This document shows positions 39,901-53,100 of a stretch of 64,000 nt of DNA, in pieces (positions within the stretch are counted from its first letter, which is position 1; each line of letters opens with the position of its first letter). Source of the stretch: Siphonodentalium dalli (taxonomy: Eukaryota; Mollusca; Scaphopoda; Gadilida; Siphonodentaliidae); assembly GCA_032622095.1 (NCBI GenBank), contig CP136069.1, positions 2,761,462 through 2,825,461 of the forward strand. The letters run 5' to 3'. Made by a program: the position numbers and the translations under genes. The notes beneath the pieces are model-generated. The model was not told the DNA's origin, searched no databases, and saw only the letters and a list, made by a program, of their open reading frames with translations.

Positions 39901-42900
39901 TCTGCTGTGGTTAAGGAGTCTATTATTTATTACATGATCCTACCCTTATTCCATTCAATAAACCCATTCTATAAATTGTGATATTAAACATTCGTTTAAT
40001 AACAGGAAATAGTGCCAGGTGACCTCTGACTTCCGGTTTGTTGTCCGTTTACATTTCATGCGCTACGTCTCAAAATACTAAGACTTCCAATATTTTTCCA
40101 ACAAACTATATACAGTTATCGCATTGTTTCGAGGTTGACACGAGGAATTGTCAACCCGAGGAAGTCAATATTCACCAAGGCCGTAGGCCAAGGTGAATAT
40201 TGACTTCCAAGGGCTGACAATTCCTCGTGTCAACCAAGAAACAATGCAATAACTGTTTTATTATATGAAATGCGCTTTGATTGGACAAGACGTTGTGACG
40301 TTGAACGTCACTGGGAAAATGCTATCTACTTTCAGGTCTGATAATAAGTTATGTTAACCCCTGAAGTACCTGACGTCACTCAGAACTGATATTAACCTAT
40401 TGTTTGATTAATGAGGTGAACATCATTATATATCTCGATGTTTTCGTTATGTTTTAACATAGGAATTGGGAAAGAAACTTATGATCATATAATAATAATG
40501 AATAAAGAGTTTGAAAAGTGATGTTATTAAATATGCGCCAAAGAGTCTTTATTTATCTGGGACTATTTCTTTATGCGGTCAAATAATGCATCGTTACGTG
40601 AAACGTCGTCACATGCCTTATAGAAGCCGATGTTAGTTTCGTGTCCAATTTATTGTATTAAGAATATTTTTCAAGGTTTTGGATCATGTAATAAATAGAA
40701 TCTAAAACTCGTCCCCAGTTTATAGCGGAATTTACAAAACTCGTCCAGTTAATTAGGTCTGGACCTCGCCTAAAACTTAATTTACTGGACTCGTTTTGGA
40801 AATTTCGCTATAAAATGGGGACTCGTTGTAGATCCTCTATTTAGGGCATTACTGTATATTAGACGACAACAGTTTTAAAGTCTTGTTTACAAACAGAAAA
40901 AAAGTAGATGCAGGAGGAAATAAAATAAATATATATAATCCTTTATTTCCTCCATGTAACGGAGAGCTTAGAATAAATTTATACAAATAACGATACGAAT
41001 GAACAATAACACAAAAAAGAATACATGTGAGTCATGTGAGTACATTAAGAATACATGTGAGTCATGTGAGTACATTAAGAATACATGTGAGTACATTAAG
41101 AATACATGTGAGTCATGTGAGTACATTAAGAATACATGTGAGTCATGTGAGTACATTAAGAATACATGTGAGTACATTAAGAATACATGTGAGTCGTGTG
41201 AGTACATTAAGAATACATGTGAGTCATGTGAGTACATTAAGAATACATGTGAGTCGTGTGAGTACATTAAGAATACATGTGAGTCGTGTGAGTACATTAA
41301 GAATACATGTGAGTCGTGTGAGTACATTAAGAATACATGTGAGTCGTGTGAGTACATTAAGAATACATGTGAGTCATGTGAGTACATTAAGAATACATGT
41401 GAGTCATGTGAGTACATTAAGAATACATGTGAGTCATGTGAGTACATTAAGAATACATGTGAGTCATGTGAGTACATTAAGAATACATGTGAGTCATGTG
41501 AGTACATTAAGAATACATGTGAGTCATGTGAGTACATTAAGAATACATGTGAGTCATGTGAGTACATTAAGAATACATGTGAGTCATGTGAGTACATTAA
41601 GAATACATGTGAGTCATGTGAGTACATTAAGAATACATGTGAGTCATGTGAGTACATTAAGAATACATGTGAGTCATGTGAGTACATTAAGAATACATGT
41701 GAGTCATGTGAGTACATTAAGAATACATGTGAGTCATGTGAGTACATTAAGAATACATGTGAGTCATGTGAGTACATTAAGAATACATGTGAGTCATGTG
41801 AGTACATGTGAGTACATTAAGAATACATGTGAGTACATTAAGAATACATGTGAGTACATTAAGAATACATGTGAGTCATGTGAGTACATTAAGAATACAT
41901 GTGAGTCATGTGAGTACATTAAGAATACATGTGAGTCATGTGAGTACATTAAGTCAATCACAGAAGGACATGAATGATAATTATATTTTTCATTTGATCA
42001 ATTATACAATAATATATAAAGAGAATTCAGGCACAAGTGTATAGACGATGTACCTGTTTAGCACGAAAGTATGGGGTTTCGGAATATTGGGATAAGATGC
42101 AATAAGATTCTTTATACAAGGGTAACAGAACTATATCAATAATACGCACCATAATAGTGAGTTGGCATGTAAGATGAATTGTAAGATGGAATTAGCTACT
42201 TCTGGAATAATTGTAATCTTATCCAGCGGTATATCGTTTGAATATGTTTCATTGTGTCCACAAGGATGGTTGACAATAGAGTATATGGTTATTAACCCAT
42301 AGAGAGCCCCATATAGTCTGGAGCAGACGACACTCCATAGTACATGCTCCCATCTGTGTGAGGCTCCCTGTGGGTTAAACATTATACTTTTATCAGTGAG
42401 GTTTGAGATGGATGTCTTACATTACTAAACAAGGATGGTCACGTATAGAAGATAGTTTGTGGTTGACAATAGAGTATATGGTTATGCTGGTGTGGGTCCA
42501 GTCAGAAAATAGCAAATCGCGTGACATCTTACTTTGTATGGATATATCTTATTTCAGTTTTCCGACACTGTCTTGTAGGTTAATTTCGTATCAGTTTTTG
42601 TTCCAAGTTACAGATAAAGACACCTGTATCTTTGCGGACAAATATACCATAGTGCTTTACATTTATTGAAAGAGTTAGAATGTCTACATGTTTGAGTTTT
42701 TTTCTTTTCAGATTTAAGCCTACTATTAAATAATTTTTTTTGTAACTGTGAAAAAAGTTGTAGGTAATGTTTGTAAAAGTACTAAACCAGACATTAAAAT
42801 AGGTGTCACCTTATATTTTTAAAATGTAATTGATGAATTTTACTACTAGTAATAGATGACCGACCGGTCGGGTGTGGTTTTTTGACTTTAATTGATGAAT

Positions 42901-45900
42901 TTTACTAACAGATGGCCGAGCAACCTCCAATCGAGGACCCTGAGGACGATTATGATGATGATGAAAAAGGAATGTTTTACTATGTAAGACAGTGATATGT
43001 TGTATCAAATTAACCCATAGAGAGCCCCATATAGACTGGAGCAGACAACACTCCATAGTACATGCTCCCATCTGTGTGAGGCTCCCTGTGGGTTAAACAT
43101 TATACTTTATCAGTGAGGTTTGAGATGGATGTCTTACATTACTAAACAAGCCTGCAAATAGCGTGTCTGTCATTTGCAGAATGGGGTCGTCATAGGGTGA
43201 ATTTAGTGATGCTATCCCGCACTAGCATCACCAAATTTACCCTCTGGAGACCTCATTCTGCGATGGGTGAACATCACCAACTTCAACTGGGGAACTTCAA
43301 TCTGATCCTAGGTCTATCACAGCAGTTGAGGGCCTAAGCAGAATGAGGTTCCTAGAGGGTGAATTTAGTGATGCTAGCCCGCTGTGCGGGATAGCGTCAC
43401 TAAATTCACCCTCTGGGACCTTATTCTGCAAATGACAGACACGCTATTTGCAGGCTTGGTAAGACAGTGATGTGCTTAAGTAATTGTAGGACCTTCCTAA
43501 TCCCACAGGGAGCCTCAAAGAGATGGAAGATTACAATGAGGTGTGTCTTCAGCTCTTGTCGGGCTCTCTATGGGTTTGCATGACCTTCGACCTTCCGAAC
43601 CCCCATTGTGGCTGAAGTGGTCATGTTTGCTTGGTGTGTAAGCAATCAATGTATTACAAAAATTTTGGAGAAAAATCTGGGAACCCAATAAATACATGAT
43701 TTGGAGATCCTGGGTACCATAATAAATGATTTGGAGATCCTGGGTACCTAATCATTGTTATAGAAATCCTGGGTACAATTATAATCAGTGATACCATGGA
43801 AACTTGATCACTTCAGCTGCTTTGTGTCATCAACATATGACCTTTTGACCTTGTGGACTCAAGTGTCCTGCTAATTTGCTAAGATGCTGGTGGGTCCTGC
43901 TGATTTGAGCAAATCGATGTTGTTAATAAAAAAGTACCATTTTCGTATTTAAATAACATATCCGCAGTGTTTGGTTGACCTGAACAAATCGATGAGAAGA
44001 TGCAATGTGCATAAAACATGTATATTTAGGAGATAAACGTGCATAAAACATGTATATTTAGGAGATAAACGTGCATAAAACATGTATATTTAGGAGATAA
44101 ACGTGCCCTGTTTCATTGTACAATCTGGGATTCGAACATGAGAACAGTTTGTGAATGAGCCAGCAAGTTTCACAAACTGTTTTTATGCTCGAATCCCAGA
44201 ATGTACAACGAAACAGGGTACGTTTATCTCCATTGTAATTCAATCTAGCAAGGACTTTGCAAAAAAACGTTAATGACTTTCATTTTGCCGTTGTCACCGT
44301 GCGTTGTGCATTGCATTACTCGGAACACGTTTCGCTACTCCGTTCTGCGCCGATGAAATTTTACCGTGCTACATTCAGATTTGAGCAGCCAATGTCGGTG
44401 AATCGAAAACAAAAGTTAGCCGCTCTCGGTCAATCAGAATGCTTGGTTTTTGTGACAAATATGCAATTGAATTACAATGTGAAATATTTTAACCCTTTAC
44501 CCAACAAAACGGCCAAAAACGCCCAAATAATGATTCAACAGCCTAAAATATCTTCGGTCTGTCTCAATAACACCATACAAATATGGATATCATTGGAACC
44601 GGTTCATTGACCACATTGTGATGGTTACAGGTATGCCCTGTGCCAATGCATTCTCTTATATTTGCGAGTCGACCATAGGTCGCCTCGCATATATAAGAGA
44701 ATGCATTGGCCTAAAAAACCTTTTTTTTAACACTTTTTACCATTTTTTCTTACATTCTTTAACAATTTTATAATATTTTCTTACATTTTTTAACAATTTT
44801 TATAATATTTTTCTACATTCTTTGACAATTTTATCATTTTTAATATGTGTTAAGCCAATGCATTCTCTTATATATGCGAGGCGACCTATGGTCGACTCGC
44901 ATATATAAGAGAATGCATTGGCACAGGGCCGTTCTGTTGGGTAAAGGGTTAATAATATCGCTGTTGGTTGTTGCCATACCGACCATACTTGAGATGATTA
45001 TCCCTGTTGTTTTGAAAACCAATCCTGAGATTAGTGTGCTTGCCATTTGCAGAATGAGGTCCCCAGAGGGTGAATTTAGTGATGCTATCCTGCATAGCGG
45101 GCTAGCATCACTAAATTCACCCTCTGGTGACCTCATTCTGCATGGCCTCATCTGCTATGAGAGACATAGACTCAGATTGAAATTCCCGAATGGTAAATAT
45201 TGTGATGTACACCCATTGGGAACCTCGATTATGCAATGTGTCATCTGTGGATATACATGTAGGGATACTAAAATAAACAAGACACAGTGTCGCCATTATT
45301 AAATTTGTTTTAAAGTGATGTGAAATACTCCAATGGGTGATTAAAATAGAAATAATCTTGCTGAATATTAACCCAAATTTACAACACACCGTCAGTCTTA
45401 TATACATGTAGTTATTAAATGCAATAAGTCTCGATGGCGAAATCATTTGCGTTAGTTTATTGACGATTGTTGAGTCCCAAATTGAGATGTAAATATTTAC
45501 AATTGAGCGTAGTTCAGACGGTCTTTTATACCGAGTTGTACAGTCGATTTCTTATAGATTTTGGGTGATGTTAGTAGAATGCTACATTCCCCCAGTTGGC
45601 ATAACGAGTACTAATTTATCAGTTTCACCCGAACATGTCCATAATATGTCTTTAATATATATGAATGTTTCATACACACACTGGCTTATTGTTCAAATCG
45701 CTTGTTTTAGCCAAACACTGTTACTATTACTTATAACAACATCACTTTGCCCTACCAGCATCATATCAAATTAGTAGGATCACTTAACCAGTGGTGACTA
45801 TGCGTGTTCCCTGTTTCCATAGCTACCTGTATGTTTAACCCACAGGGAGCCTCATGCAGATGGAAGCATGTACTAGAGAGTGTCGTCTGCTGCAGTCTAT

Positions 45901-48900
45901 GTGGGGCTCTCTATGGGATATGCGTGTTCCCTGTTTACATAGATACCTGTGTATCCTGTTGTTACCTCATGTCTGCAGTTGTTTTTTTTTGTAATCAGAC
46001 CTGAAAATATTGTGCTGGATGTTTGCAGAATGAGGTCCACAGAGGGTGAATTTAGTGATGCTACCCCGCAGTGTGAGGTCCCCAGAGAGTGAATTTAGTG
46101 ATGCTACCCCGCAGTGTGAGGTCCCCAGAGGGTGAATTTAGTGATGCTACCCCGCAGTGTGAGGTCCCCAGAGGATGAATTTAGTGATGCTACCCGCAGT
46201 GTGAGGTCCCCAGAGGGTGAATTTAGTGATGCTACCCTGCAGTGTGAGGTCCACAGAGGGTGAATTTAGTGATGCTACCCCGCAGTGTGAGGTCCACAGA
46301 GGGTGAATTTAGTGATGCTACCCCGCAGTGTGAGGTCCCCAGAGGGTAATTTAGTGATGCTACCCCGCAGTGTGAGGTCCCCAGAGGGTGAATTTAGTGA
46401 TGCTACCCCGCAGTGTGAGGTCCCCAGAGGGTGAATTTAGTGATGCTACCCCGCAGTGTGAGGTCCCCAGAGGGTGAATTTAGTGATGCTACCCCGCAGT
46501 GTGAGGTCCACAGAGGGTGAATTTAGTGATGCTACCCCGCAGTGTGAGGTCCACAGAGGGTGAATTTAGTGATGCTACCCCGCAGTGTGAGCTACAGTAA
46601 TGCCGTAAATAATCGAAAGCTCTCACTTTCCGATGAAGCCATATTTCCAACTAAATCCTGAAAAGTTACTCATAATTCTGCTCTGGTTAAGGAGTTGATT
46701 ATTTAGGGCATCACCAAATTCATCCTCTGGGGACCTCATTCTGCATGGCCTCATCTTCTGTGGGAGACGTAGATACAGATTTAAGTTCCCAGATGGTGAT
46801 GTGCACCCATTGGGCACCTCGATTATGCATTGTGTCGTCTGCTAATTTTGGGATATGGAGGACCTAAACTAAAAAAGAAAAAGAAACTTTCTAAAGAAGT
46901 TTTTAACCCTTTCAGTGCCAAGTCCGATTTTTGTATCAACCCATATTTCCTTGATCATTTTTCAAATTTATTGATTATAATAATGTGATACATTGATGAA
47001 AATAGGTCTTATCACATTATTATAATCAATATGACAAGAAAATCCAAACCGATGTACCCATATTGGACTTCTCCAAAGCATTCGATACAGTGCCCCACAA
47101 CAAATTACTGCAGAAGCTCGAAAATTACGGGATCCGAAACAACATACTAGATTGGCTGACATCTTTCCTGACAAATAGGCGTATGCGGGTAGCAGTTGAA
47201 GGAACCTGCTCTTCGTACCTACCAGTGGACTCTGGAGTTCCACAAGGTACTCTACTGGGACCCCTCCTGTTCCTCATACATGCAAACGACATACCAAACT
47301 GCGTAAATGCCCAAATAAGACTCTTCGCAGATGACTGTCTCATACAAAGAAACATCAACAAACAAGAGGACCACAAGATCCTCCAGAATGACCTGAAAGC
47401 TCTTGAAGATTGGGCAAATACATGGGAAATGTGATTTAACACACAAAAATGTTTCATCATGAGCATTCGGAACCGATCATCGCACATGTACCAACTAAAC
47501 AATGACATCCTTCAATCGGTCCACGACAACCAATATCTCGGATTAACCATCACCGACGATTTATCATGGTCATCACATGTGAGAAAAATAACCAAAAGAG
47601 CAAACTGCACTCTTGGACTTCTCTGCAGGAATATCAGACACGCACCGGAGAAATGTAAAAAAACAGCATAACATAGCCCTAGTCAGACAGACGCTTGAAT
47701 ATGGAGCAGCAGTTTGGGATCCACACGAAAAGAAGGATATAACATCAATTGAGAAAGTGCAAAGACGTGGCGCCAGATTTATCAAGAACAACTACAGGCG
47801 AATGGGGGTATCTGTAACCAACATGCTTGATGAACTGGAACTAACATCACTCCAAGAAAGACGCCAGGAAATAAGACTGACCCAGTTCCACAAGATAGTG
47901 AAGGGGATGGTGCCAGCTCTTGATGTGCATGACTTAATTCCTAATCCCAAAAAAGGAAAGCAGAAAGATTACTGCAACAAATTTCTCGGACTACATCTCC
48001 ACCAACATAGTCGAAAAGGAGGTTTGTAATAATAAATGGCCGTTCCAACTCAGGCGTACTAGCTGCGACCAGTACAAACACTCCTTTTTCGTAACAACGA
48101 CAATTGACTGGAACCAACTTGAGGATTCTGTTGTGTGCGCTAGCGATTCGGAGGAATTCGTAGGCCAGGGGCACTCCGAAAAAGTAGGATCGCTACTCCA
48201 GGAGAGTTCCACCAGTCGCAGCCTCCTGGAAAAACATCACACACCTCATCTCAGTGTGTCTAAAGCCAGCATTGGCTACTGCACAGGAAAATTACAGATA
48301 CAGAATAAATTTGAAAAATGATCAAGGAAATATGGGTTGATACAAAAATCGGACTTGGCACTGAAAGGGTTAAAGATACTAAAAAACTTGTTAATTTTAT
48401 AAAAAAGAAACTTTCCAGAGAAGATGAAGCCTAAGCACTAAATTCACCTTCTGGGGACCTCATTCTGTAAATGACTGACACACTAAATTCACCCTCTGGG
48501 AACCTCATTCTGTAAATGTCCGACACCATACTTTCAGAACTGTTTGTAATTGATAGTTTTCTTGTGGTTTGTATCTGGCTCTTTTTAAGTATTGAGGCGT
48601 TTCCTTTCTCTGGAAGTGGAAAGATTTAAGTTGGACCTACAGTAACACTCTAAATAATCGACTCCTCAACCACAGCAGAATTATGGGTAATTTTTCACGA
48701 TATTGTCGGAAATATGGCTTGTTGCCATTCATCGGAAAGCTCTCACTGAGAGGTTTCTGATGAATGGCAACAAGTCATATTTCCGACTACATCTTGAAAA
48801 ATTACCCATAATTCTGCTGTGGTTAAGGAGTCGATTAGTTAGGGCGTTACTGTACATGTAGTTCACCGCTGGAAGGAATCTGTGCTAACTGAAGACCACA

Positions 48901-50083
48901 TCCATGATGCAATTTATTACATGTATATAACCCTAAAAATGTAAAAAAAAATAAGATGACTTTGAACATATTTTAAAAGATAATTTTAGGTGGAGCATTC
49001 TCAGCAAGTAATTTTACCCTGTGCCAATGCATTCTCTTATATATGCGAGTCGACCATAGGTCGCCTCGCATATATAAGAGAATGCATTGGCCTAACAATT
49101 TTTTATCATTTTTTTTTATAAATTGTTCTTACAATTTTTAGGACATAAAATAAAAAACATCCATACACATATATAGAAGCATGTCGTCTGCTCATGTTTA
49201 TCTGGGGCTCTGTATGGGTGACATTATAAAATTGGAAATTAATAACTGTCATAAAACGATATATGATCTGAACGTGTGAAAGACTTGAATGACTCTGATG
49301 TAATTTGATTCATTTTCGGAATAACGTTCTGGCAATCTTTTGTATAGTTGCACAAAACATGAAACCAAATGAATCTACATTATGACATGCAAGTCGCAAA
49401 ATCTGGTATATATGATTGTATGTATGTGCAGGCTGCCGTGAATCTTACATTGGCGAGACCGACAACACGTTACGTGAGCACATGACATTACACCGTCAAC
49501 ACATCAGGCAGTCTGAATACAGAGAGATACAATTAAGCCAACATCTTGATGTTTGTGGGAACGGAAAGCTGAATTCACTGAAATGACGTCATACCATACA
49601 TGCCGGAAATGACGTCATACCATACATGCCGGAAATGACGTCATACCATACATGCCGGGAATGATGTCATACCATACATGCCGGAAATGACGTCATACCA
49701 TACATGCCTGAAATGACGTCATACCATACATGCCTGAAATGGTGTCATACCATACATGCCTGAAATGACGTCATACCATACATGCCAGAAACGGAAATGA
49801 CGTCGTACCATACATGTCGGAAATGACGTCATACCATACATGCCGGAAATGACGTCACACCATACATGCCGGAAATGACGTCATACCATACATGTCGGAA
49901 ATGACGTCATACCATACATGCCGGAAACGGAAATGACGTCACAATACAATACACTAACTTTGATTATCTTTAAATCTGAAGAGCTCTTTTAAGAGTGAAA
50001 TTAATGCATAATATTAAAAAAGATAATCATAAAAATGAGTCATATTCAACATGTTATTCATATATTGAACTGTTAATCATTTG

Positions 50084-50120
<37 letters not shown>

Positions 50121-53100
50121 CTACATAATGCATGATTATATTTTCCACCTCACCCTACCCTATACAATATAATCATGCATTATGTAGTATATATATATAT
50201 ATATAACCCACCTCACTCCACCCTATACAATATAATCATACATTGTGTAGTATATATATACCCACCTCACCCTACCCTATACATATACAATTCAATCCTG
50301 CATTATGTAGAATATATAAACCCACCTCACCCTACCGTATACAATATAATAAATATTTAACAAATTATGCAGAATTATGGGCCTTTTTTTTATAAAATTG
50401 CCGAAAAGTGTTATTTATCAACATGTTGTTCAACGAAAAGCCTCTTGAGATATCAATCTTCATCCGGAATTTGGTCCGAGACTGTTGGCTCATCAACTTT
50501 TTACTGGGCCGCTAATAAGTCTCGATGGTGAAAAATAATAGATTTCAAAAATCATTATTTAATAACCCTGAGCTTTGATAGGTGGGTTCCTCGACTCGAA
50601 TCATAAATTTTTTACCTCCGAAACCAAATAAATAGTAATTGAGGGGCATTTAACCCTTTACCCAACAAACCGGCCAAAACCGGCCAAATAAAGATTCAAC
50701 AGCCTAAAATATCTTCCGTCTGTCTCAATATAACCATACAAATATGGATATCATTGGAACCGGCTCCTTGACCACATTGTGATAGTTACAGTTATGCCCT
50801 GTGCCAATGCATTCTCTTATATAGGTCGCCTCGCATATATAAGAGAATGCATTGGCCTAAAAAAAATATTTTTTTAACACTTTTTACCATTTTCTTACAT
50901 TCTTTAACAATTTTATAATTTGTAATGTGTTAAGCCAATGCATTCTCTTATATATGCGAGGCGACCTATGGTCGACTCGCATATATAAGAGAATGCATTG
51001 GCACAGGGCCCTTCTGTTGGGTAAAGGGTTAATTGGATTATGCATCTTTAATTCAATGGGTAATTTGTTTTCCCAATTACAGTAATAAAGTTGTGTCACC
51101 TTTAACCCTTTCATGACTCGAGCTTCCTGTAGGGAGCCCCATACAGGTGGCAGCTTGTATTGCTGAGTGCCGTCTGCTCACGTCTGTGAGGGGCTCCGTA
51201 AGGGTAGTTTAACTCTTCTATGACTGGTGCTTCCAGATTTTTTTATGAAAACCCTGTGCCAATGCATTCTCTTATATATGCGAGTCGACCATAGGTCGCC
51301 TCGCATATATAAGAGAATACATTGGCCTAACAAATGTTATATTATTTTTTTATAAACCTCATATATATGCTAATTCTATGATATATGATAAGACTCTTGA
51401 ATTGGTTAACAAAACAGAACCGAAACGGGCTATTCTGACTTGACAGGTATTTTCAGATAGACAATCAGTTTTAGCGGGAGGGTTAAGTTTGTGGAAATAT
51501 CTCGGATATCAGTGTTTGTGCTGTTGATATTAATAAATCAAATGCTTTATACCAAAAAATGAACATTTTATAGGAAATCTTCTGGATTTTTTTTTTTTAA
51601 AAGCAGTCATTTATGCCTTTTTTTTGGCATTTTCATGAATTTTTCACAAAAATTGTTGGAGAATATTTTTTGGGCATTTTCGTGAATTTTTCTCAAAAAT
51701 TATTGGAGAATATAATTTGTTGCACATCATTAATGTTAAACAACCCAGATAGAATAAATATCTGATATCAAGTATATTTTATTCAACATTTGTCTTACAT
51801 GTATATTTTATTCAACATTTGTCTTATGTTATTGGTTTTACTGATAATATACTGATTATACTGAAATTTGCAGGTCAAAACACTAAAAAGGTAAAAAAAT
51901 ATATTTTTCACCTGCTCCACCCTGGATACCTCAGTGTTTTGGAACCCTCATGGGGCAAGGATAATTGGATATAGCGTCCAAATTTCTACCCTATCGTGTG
52001 ACACTACCCTTATCTGGGGGCTGGTCTATTGTAAGAACAAATTCTAAAAAATGATAAAATTGTTAAAGAATATAACACAAAATTTATAAAAATTGTTATA
52101 GAATGTAAGAAAAAATTACTTTATCATACTAATTGACTTTTTGACAACGTTTAGTTTAATGGTACTCAATCCGATCAGAGGGTCCCCATATCATCAAGAT
52201 GCAGCAACAACATTTCTTCAAAATACGTTTTAGTTATCAGAATCAATATATTGTAACAAAATAATGCTAACCACTGTCAACTATTGTAGCAAATTTCCCA
52301 AAACGTGTTATTTATTAACATTTTGTTCAACAAAGTATTTCCGTATTATCACTTAAGTATCACAAAATTTGGCCGTATTACCACTTGATTTTAGAGTTAT
52401 CCATCTTCATCCGCAATTTTGTCCGAAACCTTCCATTTAACCACATGTTTCTGGGCCACATATTACTACACATCTCGAGAAATAACAAACTTCAAAAATC
52501 GATATCTGATCACCCTGAGCTTTGATGGGTGGGTTCCTCGACTCAAATTAAATATTTGTTTTCCCCCGAAGCCAAAGAAATAGTAATTTAGGAGCGTCTG
52601 ATCGAATTGAGTACCTTTAATTGCTTGAATAGGTTTATGAATTTGAAGCCAAAGTTAATAGTAATTTGTTGTTGTTGTATCTTGATGGTATGGGGACGTC
52701 TGATCGAATTGAGTACCTTTAATTGCTTGAATAGGTTTATGAATTTGAAGCCAAAGTTAATAGTAATTTGTTGTTGTTGTATCTTGATGGTATGGGGACG
52801 TCTGATCGAATTGAGTATCTTTAATTGCTTGAATAGGTTTATGAATTTGAAGCCAAAGTTAATAGTAATTTGTTGTTGTTGTATCTTGATGGTATGGGGA
52901 CGTCTGATCGAATTGAGTACCTTTAATTGCTTGAATAGGTTTACGAATTTGAAAAATTGTCACTTGTTATTATCACGGTGGGGAATCACATCGTTTCGAG
53001 GTTGGTTCAAAATGTGCAAACGCACAAAATCATAATATACGAGGAACTGATACAAAACACAGCAGTTTGACTGTGACGAGCATATGCTGGTTTATTTTGA

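Noticed and set aside
40968-41977. Long ORFs of 270-316 codons on both strands
   Set aside because: They run through a 30-bp minisatellite whose unit is a multiple of three; three overlapping frames are open at once, so this is periodicity and not a protein.
52607-53035. 142-codon ORF with a 34-residue repeat
   Set aside because: Arises from a 102-bp tandem repeat derived from a transposon end; no start context or domain.
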